Shown here: positions 1 to 9,200 of the stretch, piece after piece
Numbering within the stretch: position 1 is the first letter of the stretch
How the letters are laid out: every line of letters starts with the position of its first letter
Source: a virus
Length of the DNA: 35,145 bases
IMG/VR virus record: IMGVR_UViG_3300021957_000141
Span: 1-35,145 of that record
Reading direction: 5' to 3' (one strand)
Notes under the pieces: generated by a model
What the model was told of the DNA's origin: nothing
Seen by the model: the letters and a program-made list of their open reading frames with translations, nothing else
Databases searched by the model: none
Translations under genes and position numbers: made by a program

Positions 1-4
1 TCGT

Positions 5-169
5 TTATTTTGGAATAACCTCAAAGCAATAAACCGTTGTTTGACTCGTAGTTATCAAGACTTTTGCATCTTCAAGTGCTTCTTCGCACTCGCTCTGAGT
101 GGGAAACTGATTGAGTTGATAGTGTTCAATATTGTTATTGATAACTTGAAACCAGATTAAAAACCACAA
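5..169 (-). CDS. Small hypothetical protein, 54 aa (left allele)
   Basis: I do not recognise the family. The first residues (WFLIWFQVI) are hydrophobic, the rest is polar with an acidic helix, and it ends in VIPK. I chose a TTG start because the upstream 158-aa gene ends at the same point and a strong ribosome binding site (GGGAGGTGG) sits just before this TTG; longer in-frame starts run far back into the upstream gene. The right-hand copy (34385-34549) differs at only 2 of 54 residues although many third positions differ, so the protein is under constraint. It follows the membrane-protein pair at the distal end of the late operon, next to the lysis genes. Confidence 0.65.
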   Translation of the reverse strand: MWFLIWFQVINNNIEHYQLNQFPTQSECEEALEDAKVLITTSQTTVYCFEVIPK

Positions 170-170
170 T

Positions 171-647
171 CTACCACCTCCCTTGATATTGACCCCAGAA
201 ATAGAAAAATAAAAACAAAGCACCCCCACTGATTGCAAAAATTACAGCTCCGATTGCAAAGTTAATCACAGCATCTATCCGCGCCTGCTTCCGATATATT
301 TCATCCTTACGTTGCTTTCGCATTTGTGCCTCAATACCGAGCACTTCCTCCCATTTTTTTGGCCCGTAATGCCATGAAATGTAATCTTTTAATTCGCTCC
401 TCATTCTGGAAAGCTCTTCTTTTTTCGACCAGATCAAAATTGCTGTTTCTTCATCTGATCCCTTGAAGGTTTTCTGCCAAAAGGGAGGGTTCTTCTGCCG
501 ATCTTCAAGATGGTTAAAGTCGGCACACGCCTTACCCCACGTTGCCAAAGATTGGCCCATTTCGGAAAGATCTTTGTAAGTGTCTAAGCCTGCGCGGAGC
601 GTCTTGTAAGCGCCAGTAGCCATCAAGGTGATGCTTACCGGGTCCAT
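171..647 (-). CDS. 158-aa single-pass membrane protein of marine phages (left allele)
   Basis: The protein has a conserved N-terminal MDPxS followed by a helical segment, a KNPPFWQKTFKGSDEE block at about residues 52-67, a charged coiled stretch (about 75-125) and a C-terminal membrane helix (about 128-151) ending FYFWGQYQGRW. I recognise this as a widespread hypothetical protein of marine podoviruses, usually near tail-fibre and lysis genes; its function is unknown to me. The right-hand copy at 34551-35027 has the same length with 94 of 158 residues identical by hand count. Its position between fibre and holin genes suggests a late membrane or virion role, but that is inference. Confidence 0.8.
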   Translation of the reverse strand: MDPVSITLMATGAYKTLRAGLDTYKDLSEMGQSLATWGKACADFNHLEDRQKNPPFWQKTFKGSDEETAILIWSKKEELSRMRSELKDYISWHYGPKKWEEVLGIEAQMRKQRKDEIYRKQARIDAVINFAIGAVIFAISGGALFLFFYFWGQYQGRW

Positions 648-651
648 AGGA

Positions 652-846
652 CTAGCCCATCTTAGTCAGAACTGCGAGCAAGAGTGCAATGATAAACCCA
701 GCCGTTCCAATTAGGATAGCCTCCAGCCTCTTAATCCTGATGAAGACCTCTTTAAATTGTATCGAAGCCTGCGTTGAGAGAGCCACCACATCCTTCTCGA
801 CAATATCAATACGCTCATGCGCAGACGCTACTGTACGTTTATCCAT
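652..846 (-). CDS. Small coiled-coil plus membrane-anchor protein, XhlA-like
   Basis: The 64-aa product has a charged amphipathic N-terminal half (heptad-like IDIVEKDVVALSTQ...IKRLE) followed by one membrane helix (about residues 43-61) and a short KMG tail. That layout matches the haemolysin XhlA/holin-accessory type, but a match on layout alone is weak. It starts with ATG after an AGGAATA ribosome binding site and sits just upstream of the 158-aa membrane protein. The same sequence begins again at the right end of the window (35032 onward). A lysis-accessory or membrane-tethering role is inferred from topology and position. Confidence 0.7.
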   Translation of the reverse strand: MDKRTVASAHERIDIVEKDVVALSTQASIQFKEVFIRIKRLEAILIGTAGFIIALLLAVLTKMG

Positions 847-855
847 GTCTTATTC

Positions 856-1353
856 CTATGGTTTAGTAGGCCAATCGGCTTCATTTAAATTGGGCCAGTT
901 GGCATGGCTTGTAACATCACGCAGCGCCTGACGGTACGTTGTCATCGCCGCATCCATTGCCACATCAGTCAAGGCAAAGTAATCAGTTCCAGCAAGCAAG
1001 CCATCACGTTTGTTGCGATTGCTCTCAGCCACACTAGCGTCAAGTTTAGCTTGATATGCAGCCTCATGCTCTGCCTTGGTGGTCGTTACGCCATCCTCAG
1101 TCGTGTCAGCAAACATATCTTGAACAACATACTTCTCAACCCAATTACCGTTGCCATCCTGCTCAACGCCATCACGCACAGATGCTTGATACGCCGTTGT
1201 GGTAGCCGCTGGGCTGCGCAGAACAGCCTCTAAGTTAAGGCCAGAAAGTGTCATAGACGTCCAAACACGGGGCATAGAGGTATTTTTGTAGTGCGCCCTC
1301 CATTGCCCTTGCGTTTTGACTTCGCCTGTTTCTGTGTGTCGATATTCAGACAT
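856..1353 (-). CDS. Tail fibre assembly chaperone-like protein
   Basis: The 165-aa product ends in a domain I recognise from phage tail-fibre assembly proteins: NKRDGLLAGTDYF, then MTTYRQALRDVT and the terminal WP repeat ADWPTKP. The N-terminal part (EYRHTETGEVKTQGQWRAHY) resembles the start of such proteins too. It lies immediately downstream of two fibre genes, which fits a chaperone that folds or trimerises fibres and may or may not stay on the virion. The XkdW/phage tail assembly chaperone grouping is from memory of the C-terminal pattern, not a search. Confidence 0.7.
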   Translation of the reverse strand: MSEYRHTETGEVKTQGQWRAHYKNTSMPRVWTSMTLSGLNLEAVLRSPAATTTAYQASVRDGVEQDGNGNWVEKYVVQDMFADTTEDGVTTTKAEHEAAYQAKLDASVAESNRNKRDGLLAGTDYFALTDVAMDAAMTTYRQALRDVTSHANWPNLNEADWPTKP

Positions 1354-1382
1354 CCGAGTGATCCTTTCGTGATGCTGTTGAT

Positions 1383-3332
1383 TTATGCAATTGCGTAGAA
1401 GATGTAGTTTGAACCATTAACATTTAGGTTTTGCTGTGTTTCCTGATTAACAATAAAGCCACTGCTTGCGGGGTCAATTATGTCCTCAGAAGTTCTTTGT
1501 CCTTCGGTGTCGTTTAGAAAGAGAGAAGGACTATTCCCTGCAATAATGCCTCGTAGGCTATCGAAAAATACCCAATTACCATTAGCATCAGTTCGCTTAA
1601 TAAGAATAAACCTACTGCCGGAAGTAAAGCCACAATCAATAGTTTGGCTAGAGCCATTTCCAGTGTACGAACCGACTTTACTTATGCCAGCTAGTGTCGC
1701 AAAAAAGAACCCGACTAAAGATGTGCCTGTGTTCCAGATAGCGTTCTCTCTAATCCCAAACTCAGTTGCCGAAGGACTAGGCCACAGTGCGCTTGTTGTT
1801 ACAACATCATCATTAGTGTCTAATCTTAACTGTATGTTTGATCCTAAGTCGCTTTGGTACACATACCATTGCTCAGTAGCTCTGTTTTTTATCCAAACCA
1901 TCTCAGGAGCTACGCCGAGGTTATGCTTTAAACGTCTGTTTGCAGTATTTTCTGTATTCCAGCAAACAACATCAAAGTAGGAAGGCGCACGTTTCCACAT
2001 CCAAGAATAAGAAGTACTGCTGGCACTAGAGTTACCATACCAACCGCCACTAAAGTCCATAACAAACCCTGTGCCGCCATTTATTTCAGCAGAAGTAGAA
2101 TTAGTTATTAAGATTTTATTGCTTATTAGTCTTGGGGCAGCATACAAGTCTCCAGTGCCACTTATATTTGATTTATATAAAGCAAAATCTACTCTATCAA
2201 AGTCAGATTTAAAATGTGGTTCGTTAGCTGTTCTTGTTTTCACATCAAACACCTCAGTCCCAGCCGTAGGTGCAGCAAGAGGGCCACGGCGGATGGCCAT
2301 GTAGATGTAGGTTGAGCCATTATCGTTGTTACTTCCCCCGGGGTTTGTAACTTTAAAACCTGTGGCATTCGGCCCTACCGCATTATCCGAAGATTCTGCG
2401 GCGCTAGAGTTTGCCTTTAGAATACGCATTGTATTACCATCAGCAGGCATACCCCGCATAGTGTCTACTATTTCCCAGTTATCTGTTCCATTTGTATTCT
2501 TGTACATAAGCCACTGAGGCTCAAACCCCAAGTCAATCTCAGGGCCATCAGTAGAACCATTACCAACATAACTACCACACTTGATAATGTCCGAACCATC
2601 AGGGCCGAACTCACCGTCACCGTCATTGTGTGCGAAGATGTAGGCTATGTAGTTTTTACCGCTAGTATTTATATCTAACTTGTTGCCCACCGTAAACTGT
2701 GTGGCGGTGGGTGCTGTGTCATTAAACCAAGCAACATTGTCTTCTCTAGCATCAGTCTTCTGCAAAACCAGTGCGTAATCTTCTGGGTTAGTGGCGTCAA
2801 CACCACGATGATACACAGCCCAATCTTTAGCATGATCGTAACTTTTTATGATAATGCAACCTGGTACGCTTCCTAGATTATGATTTATAGTTAAGCCCGC
2901 ATTGCCCGTACCAGAGTAAGTAACCACATCAAAAAACTTGGGGGCTTTGCGGAATGACCAAGCGACATATTCAAACCCGTTTACATTTAGATTGGCGTTG
3001 TAACCTGCTGCGAATATACTAAATCCATCGCTGTTAAAGGACTTTAAGTCCTTATCCGCTGGGCTAGGTGATGTACTAGCGTAGGCCGATTGAGTGCTGT
3101 TTGAGTTCAGGGATTTCCTAGCTCCTAACAAAGGGCTAAAGAGGCTATGATCTGAGGTGCTAGACCTATTCTTTACCCAAAGCAGCCCATCCTCGCCAGC
3201 AAGGTCTATTCCAGTAGTTATATCACGCTCAGTCGCATTCCCAGTATACAAGTAAGTGCTGAACACATCTGTAATATCAAGACCGCCAGCACCGCCAGCG
3301 GACGCAGCCGCTAATTTTTTCCATCCTGACAT
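1383..3332 (-). CDS. Receptor-binding/tail fibre protein with DUF7483-like repeats
   Basis: The 649-aa protein opens with MSGWKKLAAASAGGAGG and then carries about three copies of a beta-rich unit. Each unit has an FxVxxY(T)GNGSxxxIDxGFxPxxxxxK core, a NWxxxDxxRG stretch, and ends in a variant of GFxVxxxxxxxNxxGxxYIYxAI; the protein ends in such a unit (NVNGSNYIFYAIA). This repeat is common in marine podovirus fibres. The gene starts one base inside the stop of a tiny preceding reading frame and lies after the T7-type fibre, so it is likely a second fibre or the receptor-binding tip attached to it. Host recognition is inferred from family and position. Confidence 0.75.
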   Translation of the reverse strand: MSGWKKLAAASAGGAGGLDITDVFSTYLYTGNATERDITTGIDLAGEDGLLWVKNRSSTSDHSLFSPLLGARKSLNSNSTQSAYASTSPSPADKDLKSFNSDGFSIFAAGYNANLNVNGFEYVAWSFRKAPKFFDVVTYSGTGNAGLTINHNLGSVPGCIIIKSYDHAKDWAVYHRGVDATNPEDYALVLQKTDAREDNVAWFNDTAPTATQFTVGNKLDINTSGKNYIAYIFAHNDGDGEFGPDGSDIIKCGSYVGNGSTDGPEIDLGFEPQWLMYKNTNGTDNWEIVDTMRGMPADGNTMRILKANSSAAESSDNAVGPNATGFKVTNPGGSNNDNGSTYIYMAIRRGPLAAPTAGTEVFDVKTRTANEPHFKSDFDRVDFALYKSNISGTGDLYAAPRLISNKILITNSTSAEINGGTGFVMDFSGGWYGNSSASSTSYSWMWKRAPSYFDVVCWNTENTANRRLKHNLGVAPEMVWIKNRATEQWYVYQSDLGSNIQLRLDTNDDVVTTSALWPSPSATEFGIRENAIWNTGTSLVGFFFATLAGISKVGSYTGNGSSQTIDCGFTSGSRFILIKRTDANGNWVFFDSLRGIIAGNSPSLFLNDTEGQRTSEDIIDPASSGFIVNQETQQNLNVNGSNYIFYAIA

Positions 3333-3382
3333 TATGCAGAACTCCCGATTGATACCGATTTTGCGCCGCCGCGTCTACGCAT
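3332..3382 (-). CDS. Possible 16-aa peptide bridging the two fibre genes
   Basis: Between the stop of the 954-aa fibre and the start of the 649-aa fibre a short frame begins with ATG overlapping the fibre stop (ATGCGTAG) and ends with TAA overlapping the next ATG (TAATG). The peptide is MRRRGGAKSVSIGSSA, basic then Ser/Gly rich. The double coupling to both neighbours makes it a good relay for translational coupling. Whether the peptide matters is unknown. Its length is far below normal calling limits, so confidence is low. Confidence 0.3.
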   Translation of the reverse strand: MRRRGGAKSVSIGSSA

Positions 3383-6239
3383 AAGCTGCCGATGACAAAA
3401 CGCCGTTCCAATTGCTTCCGCCATCTCTTGTATAGAACACATATAAGTTGCTTGCGCCACTTGCAGGTGCGTCAGGTGCTGTACCACCTGCCCACTTAAC
3501 TGAGCTAGGCCATGTGACAGTTCCACCGTTACCTGTTAACTGTAGGATGAAGCCCGTTGATACACCGCTCCCTAAAGAAGGCGAGCCAAAAGTAAACGTG
3601 GTGTTACCCGTCATTGTTAAGCTGAATGCACCGCCTGCATCTACATCTGCTGTTGGCGTTGTTCCTGATAGCGCATCGTAATCTTCCCCAAGCGCCGCAT
3701 CAGTTAACAGCGTGTCAATCTGCGTTCTTGAGTTGTTCACCTCAAGGCGCTCAACGCCACCTGTTACGACCCGCCATTGATTTGCTGCATGAAACTGAAG
3801 GTATGTGTCTGTGTCACCGTCATGGAAGATTTGATCTCCTACATACAAATCACCTGCAAAATAACCGTCTTTCCATCGTGTGCCAGGGTCACCCCAATCA
3901 TCTGTGTTGTCTGAACCTAACCCCGATGTTCCACAAGGAATTATACGAGTATTGTTAAAATCAAATCTAATACCAGAATTAGCTGACGTAATAAATAGAT
4001 CATCTGATTTAATGCCAATACTACCACGAAGAGATCCGCCTTCGTAGAAAGAAATCATATTTCCTTCGTCAGTAATTCTGGATACGGTTAATGGAGTTGT
4101 ATTTGCAGCATTAATTTCAACTTTACCTGTGCTTTCTATAGAGGTTCCAGCTGTCCCTATAAGGCTGTTAGTTTTACCAACAATAAAGTTTCCTGATGAG
4201 TCAATCCTAGCTCTTTCTGATCCACCTGTTTCAAACGAAACTGTATCAGCGGCGGGAAAACGTATGCTTGTATCTGTATCACCGTGGTGGAGGATTTGAT
4301 CGCCAACCTCAATGTCACCAGTAAACGAAATAGTGTATGATGTACTATCTGCTTGATCACTACGCAAAAAGTCAGAGCTATCCGTAACGCCAGCTTCCCA
4401 AGCTGAACCCGTATATATCTTTAGTGTATTACTGGTGCTGTTGTAGAATAAGTCGCCCTCGTCAAGATTAGTCGTTGGGTCAGAAGAACCTGTCCTATAT
4501 ACATTTGCAAAACTATTTACTGAGCTAAGATTTGTAGCCACAGTGTTGACGTTAGCAATTGACCCACCAACATTGTTTACATTGCTAATTGATCCAGCAA
4601 CAGTTCCTATATTATCAGAGCCAGATAGGTCTGTGGCGACTGTTCCAATATCTGTGGCGTCAGCAGCGACAGCAGTAACGTCTGCGCTAATTCCAGATAC
4701 TGTGGACATTGCAGTAACATTGGCAGAAGTTCCAAGAACATTCATTACTGTGACGTTTGCAGTTGTTCCAAGAACATTCATGTCATTTACAACATCAGCC
4801 GTACCTAAAATGCTCATATCCGTTACAACTGCGCTCGTTCCTAGAAGGCCCATCGCAGTGACATTGGCTGAAGTGCCTAAGACATTCATGTCATTTACTA
4901 CGTCGGCAGTTCCAAGAATTGACATGTCCGTTACAACTGCGTTTGTTCCTAAAAGGTTCATTGCAGTAACGGTTGCCGCAGTGCCTAGCACGTTCATGTC
5001 ATTAACGACATCCGCCGTGCCAAGAACATTCATGTCTGTCACAACGTCTGCTGTAGCCAGAACATTCATGTCTGTTACAACATCAGCAGTCGCCAGGATG
5101 TTCATGTCGTTCACTACGTCAGCAGTCCCAAGGATCGCCATGTCTGCAATAACCGCAGAAGCCGATAGAGCGTTAATGTTGGTTTGCTCTACGCTTGTGG
5201 GCGTAGTGCGCAGCCAAGACGTTGTGCCAAGGTTATAAACTTTTGTGGCGTTGTTGGTAGTATCGAAAAACAGTGCGCCATCAATCAGCGCATTGCCGTC
5301 ATTGTCCACAGTCGGATCGCCGCCAGAGGTAGACTTAGCCCCTAAGTAGCGATCATCGAAGGTGTCATACACAGCTTCCGCCGCAGCCTGGGCTGCTTCA
5401 GATGCAGTTTGCGCCGTTTCTGACGCGCCCTGAGCCGTGACGCTTGCGTTCTTTGCAACGACACTGGCATCTCTTGCTGCCTCAGAAGCCGCCTGAGCAG
5501 TCTCTGCGTTTGTTTCTGCTGTCTCTGCTGCTGTCTCGCTTGCCGCCGCTGCCGTGGCGCTGGTGGTTGCTGCCGCTGCATCAACAATCAAATCATACTT
5601 TGCGCTGTTAGCATTTGTCGTAAGTGGTTGTGCGCCGCTTGATGTATGCTCAGAGTTCACAAAAAAGATATTATTGGTGCTGGTGTCCTTAACTAGGTCA
5701 CGGACTTTGTAGACAGTTGAAGCGGCCCAATTCCCTTTGAAAGTGCCAAGCTCTTGAGTAATCGCCAGATCGCCAGACCCGTCAAACGAAAACACCTTGT
5801 TCGCCCGATCTGCCGCAGAAATTACAAACTCAGAACCAGCCAGCACGTTTGTTCGAGAAGCTTTAATTGTTCGACCAAGCTCTTCTTTGTGCTGCTGAAC
5901 CATAAAGGTCAGCTTGTCCAAACTGTTTTCAAGGGATTGCGCTGGGAATGGATCGTTGGGAACTAGGTCTAGCCCCTGATCCAAGTCCATTTCTCGCAGG
6001 ATAACAACAGTAACGCCAGACGCCGGCGCGCTGCCAAACACTACGTTGCCGCCGCTTGCCGAACCCACGCCCGTGACTGTGTAATGCGTTGTAATTGTCT
6101 GCACGGTCTCTGCGCCATTGGCGGCGCGAAGGATAACCGTTAGATCGCCCTGGTCAAAAATCTTAAAGCCATAAGCAAAGGTTGTGAGCGACCCGTTGCC
6201 GCTATAACTTGCTCGGTTCGTGCTACTTGATACCGTCAT
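3375..6239 (-). CDS. T7-type tail fibre protein
   Basis: The N-terminal ~130 residues match the T7 gp17-type fibre attachment domain (SYSGNGSLTTFAYGFKIF, then HYTVTG and LDQGLDLVPNDPFPAQSLE). This domain binds the tail nozzle/connector region. An Ala-rich coiled coil follows (about residues 220-300, SETAAETAETNAETAQ), then about 13 tandem 12-residue repeats (361-516). The C-terminal half has two copies of a VGDQIxHxGDTDTxxxF motif and a terminal domain ending RDGGSNWNGVLSSAAYA. It is longer than T7 gp17 (553 aa), mainly because of the repeats and C-terminal domains. It starts in a TAATG overlap with the 1097-aa ejection protein. Confidence 0.85.
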   Translation of the reverse strand: MTVSSSTNRASYSGNGSLTTFAYGFKIFDQGDLTVILRAANGAETVQTITTHYTVTGVGSASGGNVVFGSAPASGVTVVILREMDLDQGLDLVPNDPFPAQSLENSLDKLTFMVQQHKEELGRTIKASRTNVLAGSEFVISAADRANKVFSFDGSGDLAITQELGTFKGNWAASTVYKVRDLVKDTSTNNIFFVNSEHTSSGAQPLTTNANSAKYDLIVDAAAATTSATAAAASETAAETAETNAETAQAASEAARDASVVAKNASVTAQGASETAQTASEAAQAAAEAVYDTFDDRYLGAKSTSGGDPTVDNDGNALIDGALFFDTTNNATKVYNLGTTSWLRTTPTSVEQTNINALSASAVIADMAILGTADVVNDMNILATADVVTDMNVLATADVVTDMNVLGTADVVNDMNVLGTAATVTAMNLLGTNAVVTDMSILGTADVVNDMNVLGTSANVTAMGLLGTSAVVTDMSILGTADVVNDMNVLGTTANVTVMNVLGTSANVTAMSTVSGISADVTAVAADATDIGTVATDLSGSDNIGTVAGSISNVNNVGGSIANVNTVATNLSSVNSFANVYRTGSSDPTTNLDEGDLFYNSTSNTLKIYTGSAWEAGVTDSSDFLRSDQADSTSYTISFTGDIEVGDQILHHGDTDTSIRFPAADTVSFETGGSERARIDSSGNFIVGKTNSLIGTAGTSIESTGKVEINAANTTPLTVSRITDEGNMISFYEGGSLRGSIGIKSDDLFITSANSGIRFDFNNTRIIPCGTSGLGSDNTDDWGDPGTRWKDGYFAGDLYVGDQIFHDGDTDTYLQFHAANQWRVVTGGVERLEVNNSRTQIDTLLTDAALGEDYDALSGTTPTADVDAGGAFSLTMTGNTTFTFGSPSLGSGVSTGFILQLTGNGGTVTWPSSVKWAGGTAPDAPASGASNLYVFYTRDGGSNWNGVLSSAAYA
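4692..5159 (-). repeat. Thirteen tandem 36-bp (12-residue) fibre repeats
   Basis: The tail fibre encodes about thirteen consecutive 12-residue units of the form ADVVxDMNVLGT, residues 361-516. Two alternating subtypes occur, one with xDM and one with NVTAM. The uniform spacing suggests a regular beta or triple-helical shaft segment. The units differ at many silent positions, so the array is old rather than a fresh slippage product. Confidence 0.9.
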
Positions 6240-9200
6240 TATCTACGACCCTCGTTTTTTAACTGCTCAACCTGCTCATATGCTTGCCGCATATTTGCAT
6301 ATTCTGGGTTTTCAAGCAACGCTAAGAAACCCGCCTCTATAAAATTTTGGTTTATTGATCGTAACATCGTTACCTTGGCTTTATCTGGGATGCCTTTATA
6401 TTGGTCAGATCCAGTTACTGCCATAATAGTTTGCCTAAAATCCAAAGACCCAAAGCCTGGGGTGTTGATGCGAATTTCATTTTTTGCCAGATTTACCAAG
6501 TCAGACTGCATGCCGTAGCTAAGTTTGATTTGGCCCATTTTTTGCGGGTTAGTCAAAGGCCACTTGTTTGTTACACGCTGCAATCGGATCAGCTCTTTTT
6601 CATAGTTTTCCAGCTCCTCACCGCGCTTCAAACGAAGGCCTGATATGTTGCTAAACAACGCGGCGCCTGGGTTGGCGGCAAAGCTAAATTCGTCCGATCC
6701 TTTTACATTCCCTAGCGTATCATAAACAACAGCGTTTAAATCGCGCTCATCCCGAATGAAACTGTCCTTAGATTGTAGCGCGCTGACATGTGTGAGATAC
6801 CCAAGGAATTTTGTCCCTATATCGCCTTTTGGCGTTCCGACCATAGCATAGTTTGGCGTCCCGTCTGCAAGTGGGTATGCAAAAGACTCGTTTCCATCTT
6901 CGGCAATGACAGTCTTCGTTACATCTTCAATTGTGTAATACTCAATGTCTTCTCTTGGCTTGACCCTTGTTGGATCAGCAAGCCGCGCAAACATACGCTG
7001 CAATGAGCTTAGTGGGTTTGGAACGCCAATTGGGCTTGCGCTTTCTGCGTAGCTGCGTGAAATGTCAGCAGGATCAAAACCTTCAAAAAAGGCAGTGAGG
7101 TCTGCAATCCCCTGCAACATAGACAAATCTTTGTAATAATCTGCGGTCGCTAAAATTGCAGTTTGGATATATTGTTGCGCCAACTCAGGATCACTCGTTA
7201 TGTTCCCCCTTTGTATAGAATCAGCCGTAATCGCAAGCAAACCGCCAACAGGTTCAAACCCTTGATAGCCTACATACGTTAAAGGGCCGTTTGGCGCGCC
7301 AAACGGATCGTAGAGCGGCATATCCTCTGGGAAGCCTTCGCCCTTTAACACAAAACTATAAGGTTGCCAGCCAGGTGGCAAAGAGTCCCTAGTCCTTTGA
7401 TCGCTTGGCATGCCGCCGGTGATACGGCCATCCATTGCGTATTGAGATGTTTTAAAAATAACCGCGCCGCCAACAGTATACCTGCCAAGTGCAAGTTGCT
7501 GTGCTTTGGGGCCACTAAATCCAAGCAAATCATAAGATGTTTTGCTAACTGGTGTGTATTCCATTGTGCGCAACAACGCATTCGTCGGCGCAGTTACAAA
7601 CGGCATAATAAATCTGCCGAATAAATTTCTTTGAACGTAGCCGGCTACCTTTGACATAACCCCTAAATCAGACTGCAAAGTGTCATATCTTGCTTTGTAA
7701 TCCAGTTCCTCTCCAACAGAAGATGGATCAAGCATCATCATGCCGGCCTCATCTAAAGCCTCTTGCTCAGTCATTCCTTGGCGCAACGAATGCTGATAAC
7801 GCTTATTTATAGATGTGTAAAACTCGCCACGCTGGGAAATAGTTTTGGTAAACTCATCAGCCGAAAGCAATAGACGGAATGGTATTCGCATGCGCTTGGC
7901 AACTTCGTCCAAAGACCTGCCGAGCATGCTTCCTTCAAGCTTTGTATCAACTGAAGAAGAAGCCGCATATTGCTCAACATCCAACTTGCTTGCTCCAGAC
8001 GGCATTTCAGTCCGCCAAGCAATTGAAGCCGCTTTCATTGCGTCACCAAAAGAATCCGACCATCCCTTCAGGCGAAGAAGAGCGTCTTCCATATAAATTT
8101 GATCTTCACTAATAGGCGCGTACACTTCTCCAAACTGCTTCCTACCCGCTCTAATTACACTTCCCCACACTCCAGCCGCAGCCTCAGTCGGAAGCTGGAA
8201 CAACATAAAAGAAGTAGTGCCAACTATGTTTTTTACCTGCGTGGCTGGTGATGACAGCAATCCGGCCAAGTAAGCCTCATGCACCATCCGTTTTGTTTTT
8301 GCGTACTTACCAACTCTTGCGAATCCGTTAACGCCTGCCACTCCAGATGTCTTTGCAACTTTTAATAAAGAAGAAGCCAAAGCCCTTGTGCTTTGTTCAG
8401 CTCCACTTTCCGAAAGCAGCCTTTGAGCTTCTTCGCCAAAACGAGTTGCGTCCATCTCACCATCAACTCTAATTTGAAATGATTGCAATGCCCGAGCCGC
8501 TTCTGTCTGAGCGCCTTTGAGCTGCAACTGAATGCCGCTGTGAATGGCAAGCTGCCTGCGAAACTTTAGTTGAACATCAGCACCAGCACCTGTTTTTATT
8601 TGCTTTGCCAGCTCTTCAAGCTTCGTCGCACTTCTTACAAGAAGTTCCCGAGATGCAACAAACATCTCTGCGGTCATGCCGCCTTCGCCTATTCTGCGAG
8701 TAAGCAGGCTGCGCGTTAGGCCGATCTCATCAGCAACCAGACCCGCAGCTGCTCTGGCTGTTTCTGTATTAGAAATCTTGCCTCGCGCTATAGTGGCTGT
8801 CTCGCCCTTAAAGTTATCACCAATTGCTGTAATTACAGCCAAGACATCATCAGAAGTGTCGATGTAATCAAAGTTGAAATCACCGCCGTCTTGCAGCGAT
8901 TTAATGTTATTCGCCTTTACATCAATGCGGCTTAGGACTGCTTGGGCAACCTCATCTGAGGCAGTGCCTGTTTCAGGATTAAATCCTCTGACCTCTGCGT
9001 TAAGAGCTGCTTGAGCATCTTTGGCAAGATTAGTTGCTGCCAGCTCTGCCTCGGCAGCGTCATCAGCCAAGGCAGTTTGGGCGTCTTGCAGCACATCTGT
9101 CGGCGCTTCTTCACCAATCCCAGGCGCCTTGAGGCCTCGCTCTTCAAACTTTGCCACGCCTTCTGGACTAAGAACCTGGCCGGCAAGAGCGCGCTTGGTT

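Larger units (their letters stand above)
1..765. repeat. Left copy of the diverged terminal overlap
   Basis: This stretch matches 34381-35145 with a constant offset of 34,380 and no net insertion or deletion. Bases 639-765 are identical to 35019-35145. Bases 5-638 are homologous but clearly diverged, and bases 1-4 do not match. Both copies carry a 54-aa and a 158-aa gene in the same order and strand. I infer an assembly closure of a circular unit carrying two strain alleles. A true tandem duplication is the alternative. Confidence 0.85.

Noticed and set aside
1-765. Direct terminal repeats as in T7
   Set aside because: True terminal repeats of one genome are kept identical by replication; here 638 of 765 bp are in a diverged stretch, so strain alleles at an assembly junction fit better.
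1480-1980. A 166-codon plus-strand frame opposite the 649-aa fibre
   Set aside because: It mirrors the fibre gene's codon pattern and has no start signals or plus-strand context.
4692-5159. CRISPR-like array
   Set aside because: Repeats are contiguous, in frame and have no spacers; they code a protein repeat.
4543-5238. A 231-codon open frame on the plus strand opposite the fibre repeats
   Set aside because: It is the mirror of the 36-bp repeat array; its product is a monotonous V/T/P repeat without ribosome binding site, caused by codon bias in the fibre gene.
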